Positions 28,725-36,898 of a DNA stretch of 64,000 nucleotides are shown here, piece after piece (within the stretch, counting starts at the first letter, position 1; every line of letters starts with the position of its first letter). Below the pieces are notes generated by a model, which was not told where the DNA came from, did no database searches, and saw nothing but the letters and a program-made list of their open reading frames with translations. Source of the DNA: Flavobacterium album (GTDB lineage: Bacteria > Bacteroidota > Bacteroidia > Flavobacteriales > Flavobacteriaceae). The stretch covers positions 248,001 through 312,000 of the forward strand of contig NZ_CP029186.1 of NCBI RefSeq assembly GCF_003096035.1, in the 5' to 3' direction. A program made the translations under genes and the position numbers.

Positions 28725-29489
28725 ATGAGAAATATATATAAAAAAGGATTGGGGTTACTGGCGATAGTTCTCGCTTTTACCTCTTGCAGCCCGGATGAAC
28801 CGATTCATTCTTCCATAACTAATTATCCGGTGATAACTGTTGCGGGGGATGATGTGATATTTGTTCATCAGGGAGAACCATTTACCGACCCGGGAGCTAC
28901 TGCAACAATCGACGGGAATGAGGTTCCGGTTACTACTACCTACATAGGAAGGTATCGTGGCAACGTTTTTACAGGTACCCTTGACACGAATATTGCCGAC
29001 GTATATACTGTACAGTATTCGGCTATGAATGAGGATGGTTTTTCAGGAGTATCAACGAGACAGGTAATAGTTGCCAATACGGGAGACCTGGTAAACAGTA
29101 TCGAGGGTGTATATACTTCAACAGTATTCAGAAATGGGTCACAGGGAAATCCTTCTTCTGCGTATACTGATATAGAATATATCCTTATATGGAAAAACGC
29201 AAATGGGACTTATCAGGTATCTGATTCATTTGGCGGATGGTACCTGTTTGCCCGCGCAATAGCTAATTCTGAAACGCCGGGTGGTGTCATTGTAGCGAAT
29301 GATATTACTACGAATGATTTTAGCTTTCCGGGAACGCAAACCAATCTCTATTTTGGAGGATCATCGGAAATAGAAAGCCTTGAAGTTGATCCTGCAACGA
29401 AGACACTTGTACTTACAACATCATGGGATACTACCCCACCAGTTACTCATTACACCTTTGTATCAACATTAGAACAGGTTCAATTTTAA
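28725..29489 (+). CDS. Surface lipoprotein with DUF5011-type Ig-like domain
   Basis: 254 residues. Lipobox FTSC near residue 21. Residues about 40-115 match the Ig-like DUF5011/DUF5012 pattern (GEPFTDPGATATIDGNEV ... YTVQYSAMNEDGFSGVSTR). The C-terminal half (about 120-254) is a beta-rich domain with a GGWYLFARAI stretch that I cannot assign. Similar lipoproteins follow SusD in many Bacteroidota operons and are thought to be accessory ligand-binding surface proteins. It is 10 nt after susD and 12 nt before the next gene. Confidence 0.8.
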   Translation: MRNIYKKGLGLLAIVLAFTSCSPDEPIHSSITNYPVITVAGDDVIFVHQGEPFTDPGATATIDGNEVPVTTTYIGRYRGNVFTGTLDTNIADVYTVQYSAMNEDGFSGVSTRQVIVANTGDLVNSIEGVYTSTVFRNGSQGNPSSAYTDIEYILIWKNANGTYQVSDSFGGWYLFARAIANSETPGGVIVANDITTNDFSFPGTQTNLYFGGSSEIESLEVDPATKTLVLTTSWDTTPPVTHYTFVSTLEQVQF

Positions 29490-29501
29490 AAGCAAACTCT
29501 C

Positions 29502-30011
29502 ATGAAGAATATAAAATTCAATATAAAGCTTATACTTTTCGGCGTATTCTCTCTGGCAGCCTTTACTGCATGCGAGGAGGACGGGTATGCCGATTATAAT
29601 GCAGGTGGTACAACTACCCAACAGATGAATGGCGAATTCTGGATCGACATAGCTGATCCGGATGGGAATGTGGTTGTAGAGCATGCACTGCACAAGTTGT
29701 ATGATATGGACGGTAATCTGTATATCACTGACAGGGTTGGATCAGACGATACTTTTACCGGATGGTATACCGAAGCTGAGCTTGATTACAACCTTGACAA
29801 CCTTACTTTCAGCGCTACGGAGGCTGATAACACTTCCGATGGCTCCGTTGTAACCATTACCGAAGGGAAGATCCTTAAAGGCGCAGGCCATTCCAAATCA
29901 GGTGGGGTTACTGACAGCATTTATTTTAAAGCTGTTTACGACTACGATCCCGGAACGGTACTCACTTTTGCCGGTACCAGAAGGACGGGCTTTGAGGAAG
30001 ACGAATATTAG
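29502..30011 (+). CDS. Lipoprotein of the putative lipid-binding family (Lipid_bd-like)
   Basis: 169 residues. Lipobox FTAC at about residue 24. The mature part has the order of motifs I know from the Bacteroidota 'lipid-binding, putative hydrolase' lipoproteins: GEFWIDIADPDGNVVVEH near the start, EGKILKGAGHSKSGGVTDSI in the middle and a terminal AGTRRTGFEEDEY. Despite the family name, neither lipid binding nor hydrolysis has firm support. Last gene of the SusCD operon; a strong terminator follows 20 nt later. Confidence 0.75.
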   Translation: MKNIKFNIKLILFGVFSLAAFTACEEDGYADYNAGGTTTQQMNGEFWIDIADPDGNVVVEHALHKLYDMDGNLYITDRVGSDDTFTGWYTEAELDYNLDNLTFSATEADNTSDGSVVTITEGKILKGAGHSKSGGVTDSIYFKAVYDYDPGTVLTFAGTRRTGFEEDEY

Positions 30012-30030
30012 CCTTTATAATATTGCCATT

Positions 30031-30059
30031 AAACCATCCCAAAACGGGATGGTTTTTTT
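30031..30059 (+). terminator. Terminator of the SusCD operon
   Basis: AAACCATCCC and GGGATGGTTT form a perfect 10-bp stem with an AAAAC loop, followed by a T-run. It lies 20 nt after the lipoprotein stop codon and just before rlmB. Confidence 0.9.
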
Positions 30060-30060
30060 A

Positions 30061-30068
30061 TACCTTTG
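30061..30068 (+). promoter_or_regulatory. Candidate -7 box (TACCTTTG) for rlmB, close to the start codon
   Basis: Exact match to TAnnTTTG ending 4 nt before the rlmB ATG. If used, the transcript would begin at or within a few bases of the start codon. No -33 TTTG is present at the usual distance, where the upstream terminator lies. Confidence 0.35.
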
Positions 30069-30072
30069 CCTT

Positions 30073-30807
30073 ATGGAAAAAGAACACCAGATATTCGGTA
30101 TACGGGCTATTATCGAAGCCCTGAACTCCCGCAAGGAAATAGACAAAGTATTTATACAGAAGGATGCCGACGGCGACCTGATGCGCGACCTCATGAAAAC
30201 CATGAAGCGCTTAAATGTAAATTTCTCCTATGTACCGGTAGAAAAGCTGAACCGACTTACACCCAATAACCACCAGGGAGCCGTAGCTACTATTGCCCCT
30301 ATTGCTTTCCATAACCTGGAAACATTGGTGGAAACAGTTATGGAAAGCGGAAAAACGCCGCTATTCCTTATCCTTGACCAATTATCGGATGCCCGCAATT
30401 TTGGGGCTATCATCCGTACAGCAGAGTGTACAGGTGTTGACGGTATCATCGTTCAAAAACAGGGTTCGGCCCCGGTAAACGGCGATACGGTAAAGACATC
30501 GGCCGGCGCGGTATTCAATGTGCCTATCTGTAAAGTAGAGCATATTAAGGATGCTATTTTCCACCTTCAGGGGTCGGGCATTAAAACTGTAGCTGCCACC
30601 GAGAAAACTGATAACAACATCTATGATATTTCGCTGAACGAACCTGTAGCTATCATCATGGGATCGGAAGACAGGGGCATTAACCCATCGGTATTGAAGA
30701 TCGTGGATGAAAAAGCCAAACTGCCAATGTTCGGTACCATAGGCTCACTAAATGTATCGGTAGCATGCGGGGCTTTTTTGTATGAAGCGGTGAGGCAGAG
30801 GGGGTAA
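30073..30807 (+). CDS. rlmB: 23S rRNA (guanosine-2'-O-)-methyltransferase RlmB, SPOUT/TrmH family
   Basis: 244 residues from the ATG at 30073, chosen because MEKEHQIFGIRAIIEAL is the family N-terminus; a longer open frame upstream overlaps the lipoprotein gene and terminator. N-terminal L30e-like substrate-binding domain (residues 1-75), then the trefoil-knot SpoU methylase domain with LILDQLSDARNFGAIIRTAE, IIMGSEDRGI and the knot motif GSLNVSVACGAFLYEAVRQR. It methylates G2251 of 23S rRNA in E. coli. Could also be annotated TrmH-like; the RlmB assignment rests on length and the N-terminal domain. Confidence 0.92.
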   Translation: MEKEHQIFGIRAIIEALNSRKEIDKVFIQKDADGDLMRDLMKTMKRLNVNFSYVPVEKLNRLTPNNHQGAVATIAPIAFHNLETLVETVMESGKTPLFLILDQLSDARNFGAIIRTAECTGVDGIIVQKQGSAPVNGDTVKTSAGAVFNVPICKVEHIKDAIFHLQGSGIKTVAATEKTDNNIYDISLNEPVAIIMGSEDRGINPSVLKIVDEKAKLPMFGTIGSLNVSVACGAFLYEAVRQRG

Positions 30808-30871
30808 TTTCAGATTTCAGATTGAGCTTCACTCCTGCCTGAATCAAATAATTTAAAAATTAGACATAACA

Positions 30872-30900
30872 AATCAGGGCGGCCAATGGCCGCCCTGATT
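30872..30900. terminator. Bidirectional terminator between rlmB and the phosphatase gene
   Basis: AATCAGGGCGGCC and GGCCGCCCTGATT form a perfect 13-bp stem with a 3-nt AAT loop between two convergent genes. Neither side has a long T-run, so termination would rely on the stem strength. Confidence 0.7.
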
Positions 30901-30920
30901 GTATTAATATATAATGTATA

Positions 30921-33662
30921 TTAGTTAACTATAAGCTTCACCGTATATACTTTATTAGAATGTATCTTCAGTATGTACGTACCTGTGGGCAGGCTCTGGT
31001 TGATGAGTGAGAAATTATAATCCTCAACATTTTTAGATGTATAGAACAGGTTGCCTGTCATATCGAACATATCAATTTGATCGACGCGGTATTTCGATTT
31101 TATAAAGGTGCGCTCACCTGCTTTCGCCGGGTTAGGATATACCATAAGCGATTGCTGGCCCTGCCACTCTTCTGTACCATTCGTATCTCCAAGTACCTCA
31201 AAGTTTATCCTGTTAGAAACCTCGTTGTATGAGTCATCGGTAAAGATCACGATAAAGTAATCGCCCGGTTCCGTAGGAAGCTTATCGTCCGGTAAAGACA
31301 TTGTGCCTTCCGGCTGGCCGTCAAAGTACGTATAGCTTACCAACGGGTCAACATTCGGCTCGTCGCCTCCATGATAAATACCGATCCAGTCTTTGATGAT
31401 TCCCGGAGCATCCGTCCATGTAGCGATGATGTTTTCATTAAGGTTGTAAACAGTCTTATTGATGGCAAGCTGCGTGATCATCGATCCGATCTGGAAGAAT
31501 ACCTTTTCGCCTACTTTATTGTACCCGTCCTGCAGCATGTATTGTGCGTAGTAATATCCGTCAGCAAGGCCATTGAAGGTAAAGCTGCCTCCTGGTGCCG
31601 TCACGTAGCTCCATGCCGTTGAATTCACCTGGCCGGGCACCTGCCCTACCTTGTAGACGCCAATCCAGTCGAGCGCGAGATTCGGCGCATCTGTAAAATT
31701 TACGGTAACGGCCTCGCCCGACTGGTAGGCCGGCTGGCTGGTAGTAAGGATAACATTTGGCCCCACATAAAAATATACCCTGTCGGCAATTTCGGTGTAG
31801 CCATCATTTTCAAACAATGCTATATAGTACCAACCCGTTTGGGAAAGTCCTGATGTGAACGTGTGCGTACCGCTTACCTGGCCTCCTGTATAGGCCCATT
31901 GTATAGATGGCGTGGAACTGCCCGGTGTCTGGCCGTCTTTATAGAGCCCGAACCAATCGGTGCTGTTGCCCGGTGTATCGGCAAACGAAACGATTATTGG
32001 CGTATTCGGAAGGTATGCAAGTGTGTCGAGCTGTATCTGCGTATCGGCAAATGTACTGTTGATAATGTTGAACGACTTTACTTCGCTCCACTGGCTCCAG
32101 TTCAGGTTGCGGTCGCGGTGGCGTGCCTTTACAAAGTACTGGCCATTGGGCAGGTCGCCCGGGGCAAGTGTCAGTTTGGTAATGTCCACATTCAGGTTTA
32201 CGTTAGCGGTGCTGTCCACCTGCGTACCTACAGGCCCGAAAAGATCTTCAAAGTCCCTGTATACATCTTTTTCGACGATGCTGAAATCCTGCGTCTTGCC
32301 GATCATGAATTGTGTAGAGTTCAATTCCTGGTTGGTTGTAGTGCTGTAGGCAGATGTTTCAAGCGTTAGCGGAAGCTCGACATCATTACCTGTAAGCTCG
32401 TTGGTAATTGTTGGCTGTGCCGGTACATCCAGCCCCAAATAGCGGTGGAACTCGTCCATCAGCTGGTTATTCTTCCATTGGTAAACGCTGCCTATTGAAT
32501 ACGCGTCAACATCGAAAGTACCATTGTTCACGTCGATATCAATAATCTGGTACAGCCAGTTGGAGATGGTTTTCTGAACATCTTCAAAGTTTTGCTCTAC
32601 AGCCATTCCCCAGTACTGGTCCCATGCCACACCACCTGAGATGATCTGGTAGGTTGGCGTGTTCTTAAGCTGCCCCCTGTGGTACAGGTGGTGGTGCGCG
32701 CCAATGTGCAGAATGTGCTTTGATGAAGCTGTAAGCAGCGGCATGGCATTGTTGCGTACCCACGGCGAAATATCCCCTACATATTGTTCTGCCTGGTAGG
32801 GCCTGTGCCCGAGAGATATGATCCAGTCAACTGTGTTGTCATTATCGGCCGCCTCTACCACCTGCGCTACCCATGCAAGCTGCTGTGCGCTGGTATGCTC
32901 GGTATCCATAGCTATGAACAGCGTGTTCCCAACCTGGTTAGCATAGTAATTTTCGGTACCTGATGATATTCCCTGATAACTCATGCCGTCAAGGATATAA
33001 TGATCGTAGTACGCCTGCATGGCAAGCGTTCCGTAGGTCTCGTGGTTACCTACAAGGGTCTGAATAGGGAGGTAGCCCGAAAGGCCTTTGTTTTTCCTGA
33101 AGTGTACGTTCTCGTAGTGGTCGAGCGTACCAACGTCTACCTGGTCACCCACCATTACGGTAAGTGCAATGTTATCCGCAGGATCGTTCTCAATGCCCCA
33201 TTTTTCGGCGATCTTCCTTTTTGCAGAAGCAACCAGTGAGTCAAACCTTGGCTCGTTCCTCATCTGGTTATCCCCCATTATAAGGAAACGAAGGTGTCCG
33301 TCGGCAGTAGCGGCCTGCCCCGGCAGTGGAAGGGTCTTAAAGTTGTAAACGGCAGAAACCTCAGAACCGGTCTTAATACGATAGTAGTACTTAGTATTGG
33401 CCGTAAGACCGGTTACATGTACGGTGTGGTAAAAATAGTTGGCGGGGTAGCCTGTGTCAGACATTACCTGGTTGGTACCGGTAACTGTGTTGGTAAGCGC
33501 GGTTGGCGTAGTTCCGTATTCTACAATGGATTCGGGGTTGGCCGACGTTTTCCAATTCACGTAAATTGATGTCGGTGACGGCGCCTGAAGGTATGGGAAT
33601 AAGGTTTGTGCCTCTGCCCCTATACCACAAAGCACCATGAGAAGTAAGTAGATCTTTTTCAT
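30921..33662 (-). CDS. T9SS-exported purple-acid-phosphatase-like metallophosphoesterase
   Basis: 913 residues from the ATG at 33660-33662, chosen because the signal peptide MKKIYLLLMVLCGIGAEAQ starts there. Domain order: fibronectin-like PAP N-terminal domain (about 20-110), calcineurin-type phosphoesterase (about 120-370) with the metal motifs GDNQ, GDQVDVG, GNHETYG, LGHRPYQ and GAHHHLYHRG, a Fn3-like segment (about 420-530), three tandem ~90-residue modules each carrying DW[FI]G[LVI]Y (about 535-815), and a C-terminal T9SS type A sorting domain (YPNPAKAGE ... PTGTYILKI, about 840-913). The product should be exported through the T9SS and be cell-surface attached or released, hydrolysing phosphate esters. 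It stands alone; convergent with rlmB. Confidence 0.88.
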   Translation of the reverse strand: MKKIYLLLMVLCGIGAEAQTLFPYLQAPSPTSIYVNWKTSANPESIVEYGTTPTALTNTVTGTNQVMSDTGYPANYFYHTVHVTGLTANTKYYYRIKTGSEVSAVYNFKTLPLPGQAATADGHLRFLIMGDNQMRNEPRFDSLVASAKRKIAEKWGIENDPADNIALTVMVGDQVDVGTLDHYENVHFRKNKGLSGYLPIQTLVGNHETYGTLAMQAYYDHYILDGMSYQGISSGTENYYANQVGNTLFIAMDTEHTSAQQLAWVAQVVEAADNDNTVDWIISLGHRPYQAEQYVGDISPWVRNNAMPLLTASSKHILHIGAHHHLYHRGQLKNTPTYQIISGGVAWDQYWGMAVEQNFEDVQKTISNWLYQIIDIDVNNGTFDVDAYSIGSVYQWKNNQLMDEFHRYLGLDVPAQPTITNELTGNDVELPLTLETSAYSTTTNQELNSTQFMIGKTQDFSIVEKDVYRDFEDLFGPVGTQVDSTANVNLNVDITKLTLAPGDLPNGQYFVKARHRDRNLNWSQWSEVKSFNIINSTFADTQIQLDTLAYLPNTPIIVSFADTPGNSTDWFGLYKDGQTPGSSTPSIQWAYTGGQVSGTHTFTSGLSQTGWYYIALFENDGYTEIADRVYFYVGPNVILTTSQPAYQSGEAVTVNFTDAPNLALDWIGVYKVGQVPGQVNSTAWSYVTAPGGSFTFNGLADGYYYAQYMLQDGYNKVGEKVFFQIGSMITQLAINKTVYNLNENIIATWTDAPGIIKDWIGIYHGGDEPNVDPLVSYTYFDGQPEGTMSLPDDKLPTEPGDYFIVIFTDDSYNEVSNRINFEVLGDTNGTEEWQGQQSLMVYPNPAKAGERTFIKSKYRVDQIDMFDMTGNLFYTSKNVEDYNFSLINQSLPTGTYILKIHSNKVYTVKLIVN

Positions 33663-33897
33663 TGGGTGTTGTGTTTTATTATGAAGCCACAAAACTACCC
33701 TGTATAAAAAAGAGGCATATTAAGCGTGATTTAACTTCGCAACGGAAAATGCTATTAAATTTTTAAGCGCATTAAATCTTGTTTACTTAACATTTCTTTA
33801 AGAGATATGAATTCGTTGTAAAAATTTAATAACCTACAGTCCAAAATCTATTTTGAAATTGCTAAAAGCGTAAGCTATCAGGAAAAATTTATTAAAA

Positions 33898-34671
33898 TCA
33901 CGAATCCGGATTGTTTCGGCACAGATACACTACCTTTATTTCGGGGGTTGGCGGGCTGAGTATTTCGTAGTCTACCACTTCTATATCTTCAGGCTTCGGC
34001 GGGTTGACGAAATTGCCATGCTCGTCAAAGCGTTTCATGAACGGATCGTTTTTCGGGTCGAAATCCGGGCGTTGCCAATCGTATACGATTTCCTTTTTAT
34101 ATTCAGGGGTCTTATAAAGCCGTGAGAAAAGGAAGCCTGAAAGAAACCCTCCAAGATGCCCTTCCCAGGAAATGCCCTGTTCAATATCCGGAAAAATATA
34201 CCATATCATCCCTCCATACAGCACAACAACCATCAGCGAAAGCGCTACCAGCCGGTAATAGCCTGTCTGTATCCCTTTAAAGAAAATAAAGCTAACCAGC
34301 ACATAAATGAGGCCGCTTGCCCCGATATGGTAGGACTCCCGGCCAATCAGCCACGTGAACGCCCCCGAAAGCAGGATTCCATAAACCATTACCTGCAACG
34401 CCTGCTTCCTGTAGAAATACCTCAGGGCAGCGATAAGTACCAGCAGGGCAACGGAATTGTTGTACAGATGCTCCAATCCGCCGTGAAGGAAGGGGCTGAA
34501 AACGATACCGCGGAGGCCGGTAAAGGTACGCGGCAGGATACCATAGTCGTTAAGATAAATATTGAACCGCACCTCTACCCAGTACACGATCCAGAGCGTA
34601 AGCACAAAATAGAGCGGCCAAGCTACTACCGAAGGCGAAAATACTAAATGGTCGTCCCTGTTGTCTTTCAT
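33898..34671 (-). CDS. Rhomboid-family intramembrane serine protease
   Basis: 257 residues with about six membrane segments. The catalytic dyad is visible as Ser in HIGASGLIY (about residue 117) and His in WEGHLGGFLSGFL (about 170); the first-helix motif HGGLEHLYNN (about 63-72) is the conserved HxxxxHxxxN element. The last 70 residues are a hydrophilic tail facing the cytoplasm, with DWQRPDFDPKNDPFMKRFDE. Substrate unknown. Monocistronic, divergent from rarA by 122 nt. Confidence 0.9.
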   Translation of the reverse strand: MKDNRDDHLVFSPSVVAWPLYFVLTLWIVYWVEVRFNIYLNDYGILPRTFTGLRGIVFSPFLHGGLEHLYNNSVALLVLIAALRYFYRKQALQVMVYGILLSGAFTWLIGRESYHIGASGLIYVLVSFIFFKGIQTGYYRLVALSLMVVVLYGGMIWYIFPDIEQGISWEGHLGGFLSGFLFSRLYKTPEYKKEIVYDWQRPDFDPKNDPFMKRFDEHGNFVNPPKPEDIEVVDYEILSPPTPEIKVVYLCRNNPDS

Positions 34672-34793
34672 GCCTGAAGCACGTCAAAAACATAACCAAA
34701 AAAATTTTCCTGTTAAATTGTCAGCTATAATTTTAACCCGGTTTAGGAATACTGCTATTCAAAATACAAACTAATAATGCGTAATTTTACATT

Positions 34794-36071
34794 ATGGAAG
34801 CACCTTTAGCCGAACGCATACGCCCGCAGCATTTATCTGAATACATCAGCCAGCAGCACCTGGTGGGGCCTAACGGCTCGTTAACCCACCAGATAGCGAG
34901 GGGCATTATTCCGTCACTGATCCTGTGGGGTCCACCCGGCACCGGAAAAACAACGTTGGCACAGATCATGGCACAGGAAAGCAACCGCCCTTTTTATGTA
35001 TTGAGCGCCATTAATGCCGGGGTGAAAGACGTTCGCGAAGTGATTGACAAAGCAAAGCAGAGCGGCGGCCTTTTCACTGCAAAAAATCCGATATTATTCA
35101 TCGATGAGATCCACCGCTTTAGCAAATCACAGCAGGATTCGCTATTGGCAGCGGTAGAAAAAGGCTGGGTGACACTGATTGGCGCTACGACCGAAAACCC
35201 AAGCTTTGAGGTAATACCCGCTCTATTGTCAAGATGTCAGGTATATGTGCTGAATCCATTCACCAGGGAAGACCTTGAGGCATTGCTGCACCGCGCTATG
35301 GAAGCCGATACTTACCTGAAACAGAAAAACATCAACCTGAAAGAAACCGAGGCACTGCTGCGGCTTTCGGGTGGAGATGGCAGGAAGCTGCTGAATATTT
35401 TTGAGCTTGTGGTAAATGCCAGCGAAGGCGACGATATAACAATCACTAACGACAGGGTAATGCAGTTGGCACAAAAGAATACGGTGCTTTATGACAAGAC
35501 CGGCGAACAGCATTACGACATTATCTCTGCCTTTATAAAATCAATGCGGGGCAGCGACCCTAATGGGGCTGTTTACTGGCTGGCCCGGATGATAGAAGGA
35601 GGCGAAGACCTGAAGTTCATTGCCCGCAGGATGCTCATACTGGCTTCGGAAGATATTGGCAATGCCAACCCTACCGCGCTCATTATGGCGAACAATACCT
35701 TCCAGGCGGTGGGCACCATTGGCTATCCGGAATCGCGCATTATATTAAGCCAGTGTGCTGTTTACCTTGCTACTTCTCCAAAGGGTAATGCTACCTATAT
35801 GGCGATAGGCAAAGCACAACAGGTAGTAAAGCAAACCGGTGACCTGCCCGTGCCGCTTCACCTGCGCAATGCCCCTACGAAACTAATGAAGGAACTGGGC
35901 TACGGCGACGATTATAAGTATGCCCATGACTATGAGAATAACTTTGCCGAACAGGAATTCCTGCCCGATGAAATAAGGAATACCGTTTTTTATGAACCGG
36001 GCAACAGCAGCCGCGAAAACGCCGACCGGGAGTTTTTAAGGAGAAGATGGAAAGGGAAGTATGGATATTGA
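34794..36071 (+). CDS. rarA: Replication-associated recombination protein A (RarA/MgsA)
   Basis: 425 residues. AAA+ ATPase of the clamp-loader clade acting at stalled replication forks. Walker A GPPGTGKTTLA (about 43-53), Walker B ILFIDEIHRF, sensor 1 GATTENPSFEV, followed by the tetramerisation domain with DIISAFIKSMRGSDPNGAVYW and the RarA signature LILASEDIGNANPTA. Starts MEAPLAERIRPQHLSEYISQ, canonical. A TAATTTTA box ends 4 nt before the ATG. Alone on the plus strand, convergent with the next gene. Confidence 0.96.
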   Translation: MEAPLAERIRPQHLSEYISQQHLVGPNGSLTHQIARGIIPSLILWGPPGTGKTTLAQIMAQESNRPFYVLSAINAGVKDVREVIDKAKQSGGLFTAKNPILFIDEIHRFSKSQQDSLLAAVEKGWVTLIGATTENPSFEVIPALLSRCQVYVLNPFTREDLEALLHRAMEADTYLKQKNINLKETEALLRLSGGDGRKLLNIFELVVNASEGDDITITNDRVMQLAQKNTVLYDKTGEQHYDIISAFIKSMRGSDPNGAVYWLARMIEGGEDLKFIARRMLILASEDIGNANPTALIMANNTFQAVGTIGYPESRIILSQCAVYLATSPKGNATYMAIGKAQQVVKQTGDLPVPLHLRNAPTKLMKELGYGDDYKYAHDYENNFAEQEFLPDEIRNTVFYEPGNSSRENADREFLRRRWKGKYGY

Positions 36072-36084
36072 GAAGGTTCTGAGG

Positions 36085-36133
36085 TTCTAAGTTGCTAAGG
36101 TTCTAAGCTCCTCAGAACCTTAGCAACTTAGAA
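36085..36133. repeat. Perfect 20-bp inverted repeat between convergent genes
   Basis: TTCTAAGTTGCTAAGGTTCT (36085-36104) and its exact reverse complement (36114-36133) enclose a 9-nt loop; the right arm touches the stop codon of the minus-strand gene. Upstream, AGGTTCT occurs twice more. It could act as a bidirectional terminator, but the word resembles a dispersed flavobacterial repeat family. Confidence 0.8.
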
Positions 36134-36895
36134 TCAAAACTTAATATTCAGTTTTTCGGAAACCAGCTTTTCATTTTGGTAGTATTCAAAAAACCATTCG
36201 TTGCCTTTTTTGAATACAACGCCGTTTTTGCCTTCGCCCTGTGCGGTAAAATTATCCGGTTGGGAAGTCTTGTACATTTTGAGCACCACTTTAGGTGTCA
36301 TGTCAACCAGTTGGTAGCCGTTAGCAATCGGCTGTGCAAAAAGTTGGTTCTCATTACTTACCTGGATCGGTTTTTCAGGTGCAATGGTTTCAGGTGAAGA
36401 AATACTTGTCGCAGGGGCCGTTTGCTTTGGAGCCGTCCTTACCTCGTTGGCTATTGCCGCAGCATCTTTGCCCGAATACTGGTAATTCAGAGATTCAAGG
36501 GATACGGCAGCTTCTCTTAAGGCCTCATAATAAGCCTGTTTAAAATCTTTTATCTTGCTTACACCTTTGGTGGACCTGAAGAGCTCCTTTCCGTCACAAT
36601 CCTTTATCGTTATATAAAGGGCAGTCGTCAGCACACCTGAATCGGATTCTAAAGTACCATATAGCGCTTTACATTTATCAAGCGCCACCTCATCCGGCAT
36701 TTTCTGGCCCGCCTGGTATACTGTAAACCCATACTTTTCAAACATCATCTTGGTCAGCATGTTCAGGTTATACTTATTCTCCTCTTTAAAGAAGTCAAAT
36801 TTTACCGGAACAACAAGGTATTTATAGTCATTTACAGTTTGTGAGGAGCAAAGTCCCGAAATTAGCAAGGTAAGCAGTAATAGTATCTTTTTCAT
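36134..36895 (-). CDS. Secreted hypothetical protein
   Basis: 253 residues with a Sec signal peptide (MKKILLLLTLLISGLCSSQ). Residues about 25-140 form an alpha/beta domain (KYLVVPVKFDFFKEENKYNL, ALYITIKDCDGKELFRS) resembling flavobacterial periplasmic proteins of unknown function; a Pro/Thr/Ser-rich linker (about 155-180) leads to a C-terminal beta domain (YQLVDMTPKVVLKMYKTS ... GVVFKKGNEWFFEYY). It is 4 nt upstream of the HAD phosphatase start region on the same strand order (that gene precedes it), so the two may be cotranscribed. Function unknown. Confidence 0.75.
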   Translation of the reverse strand: MKKILLLLTLLISGLCSSQTVNDYKYLVVPVKFDFFKEENKYNLNMLTKMMFEKYGFTVYQAGQKMPDEVALDKCKALYGTLESDSGVLTTALYITIKDCDGKELFRSTKGVSKIKDFKQAYYEALREAAVSLESLNYQYSGKDAAAIANEVRTAPKQTAPATSISSPETIAPEKPIQVSNENQLFAQPIANGYQLVDMTPKVVLKMYKTSQPDNFTAQGEGKNGVVFKKGNEWFFEYYQNEKLVSEKLNIKF

Positions 36896-36898
36896 AAT

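Noticed and set aside
28725..30011. Idea that the two lipoproteins are hydrolases of a polysaccharide-utilisation locus
   Set aside because: Neither shows catalytic motifs of glycoside hydrolases or lyases; the 'hydrolase' name of the second family has no clear support.
29902..30072. N-terminal extension of the rlmB frame
   Set aside because: It would overlap the upstream lipoprotein gene and read through a strong terminator; the family N-terminus is at 30073.
30823..30833. Shared word GAGCTTCACTC at 30823-30833 and 41958-41968
   Set aside because: Only 11 nt match and the flanks differ; could occur by chance or be a trace of a repeat too short to claim.
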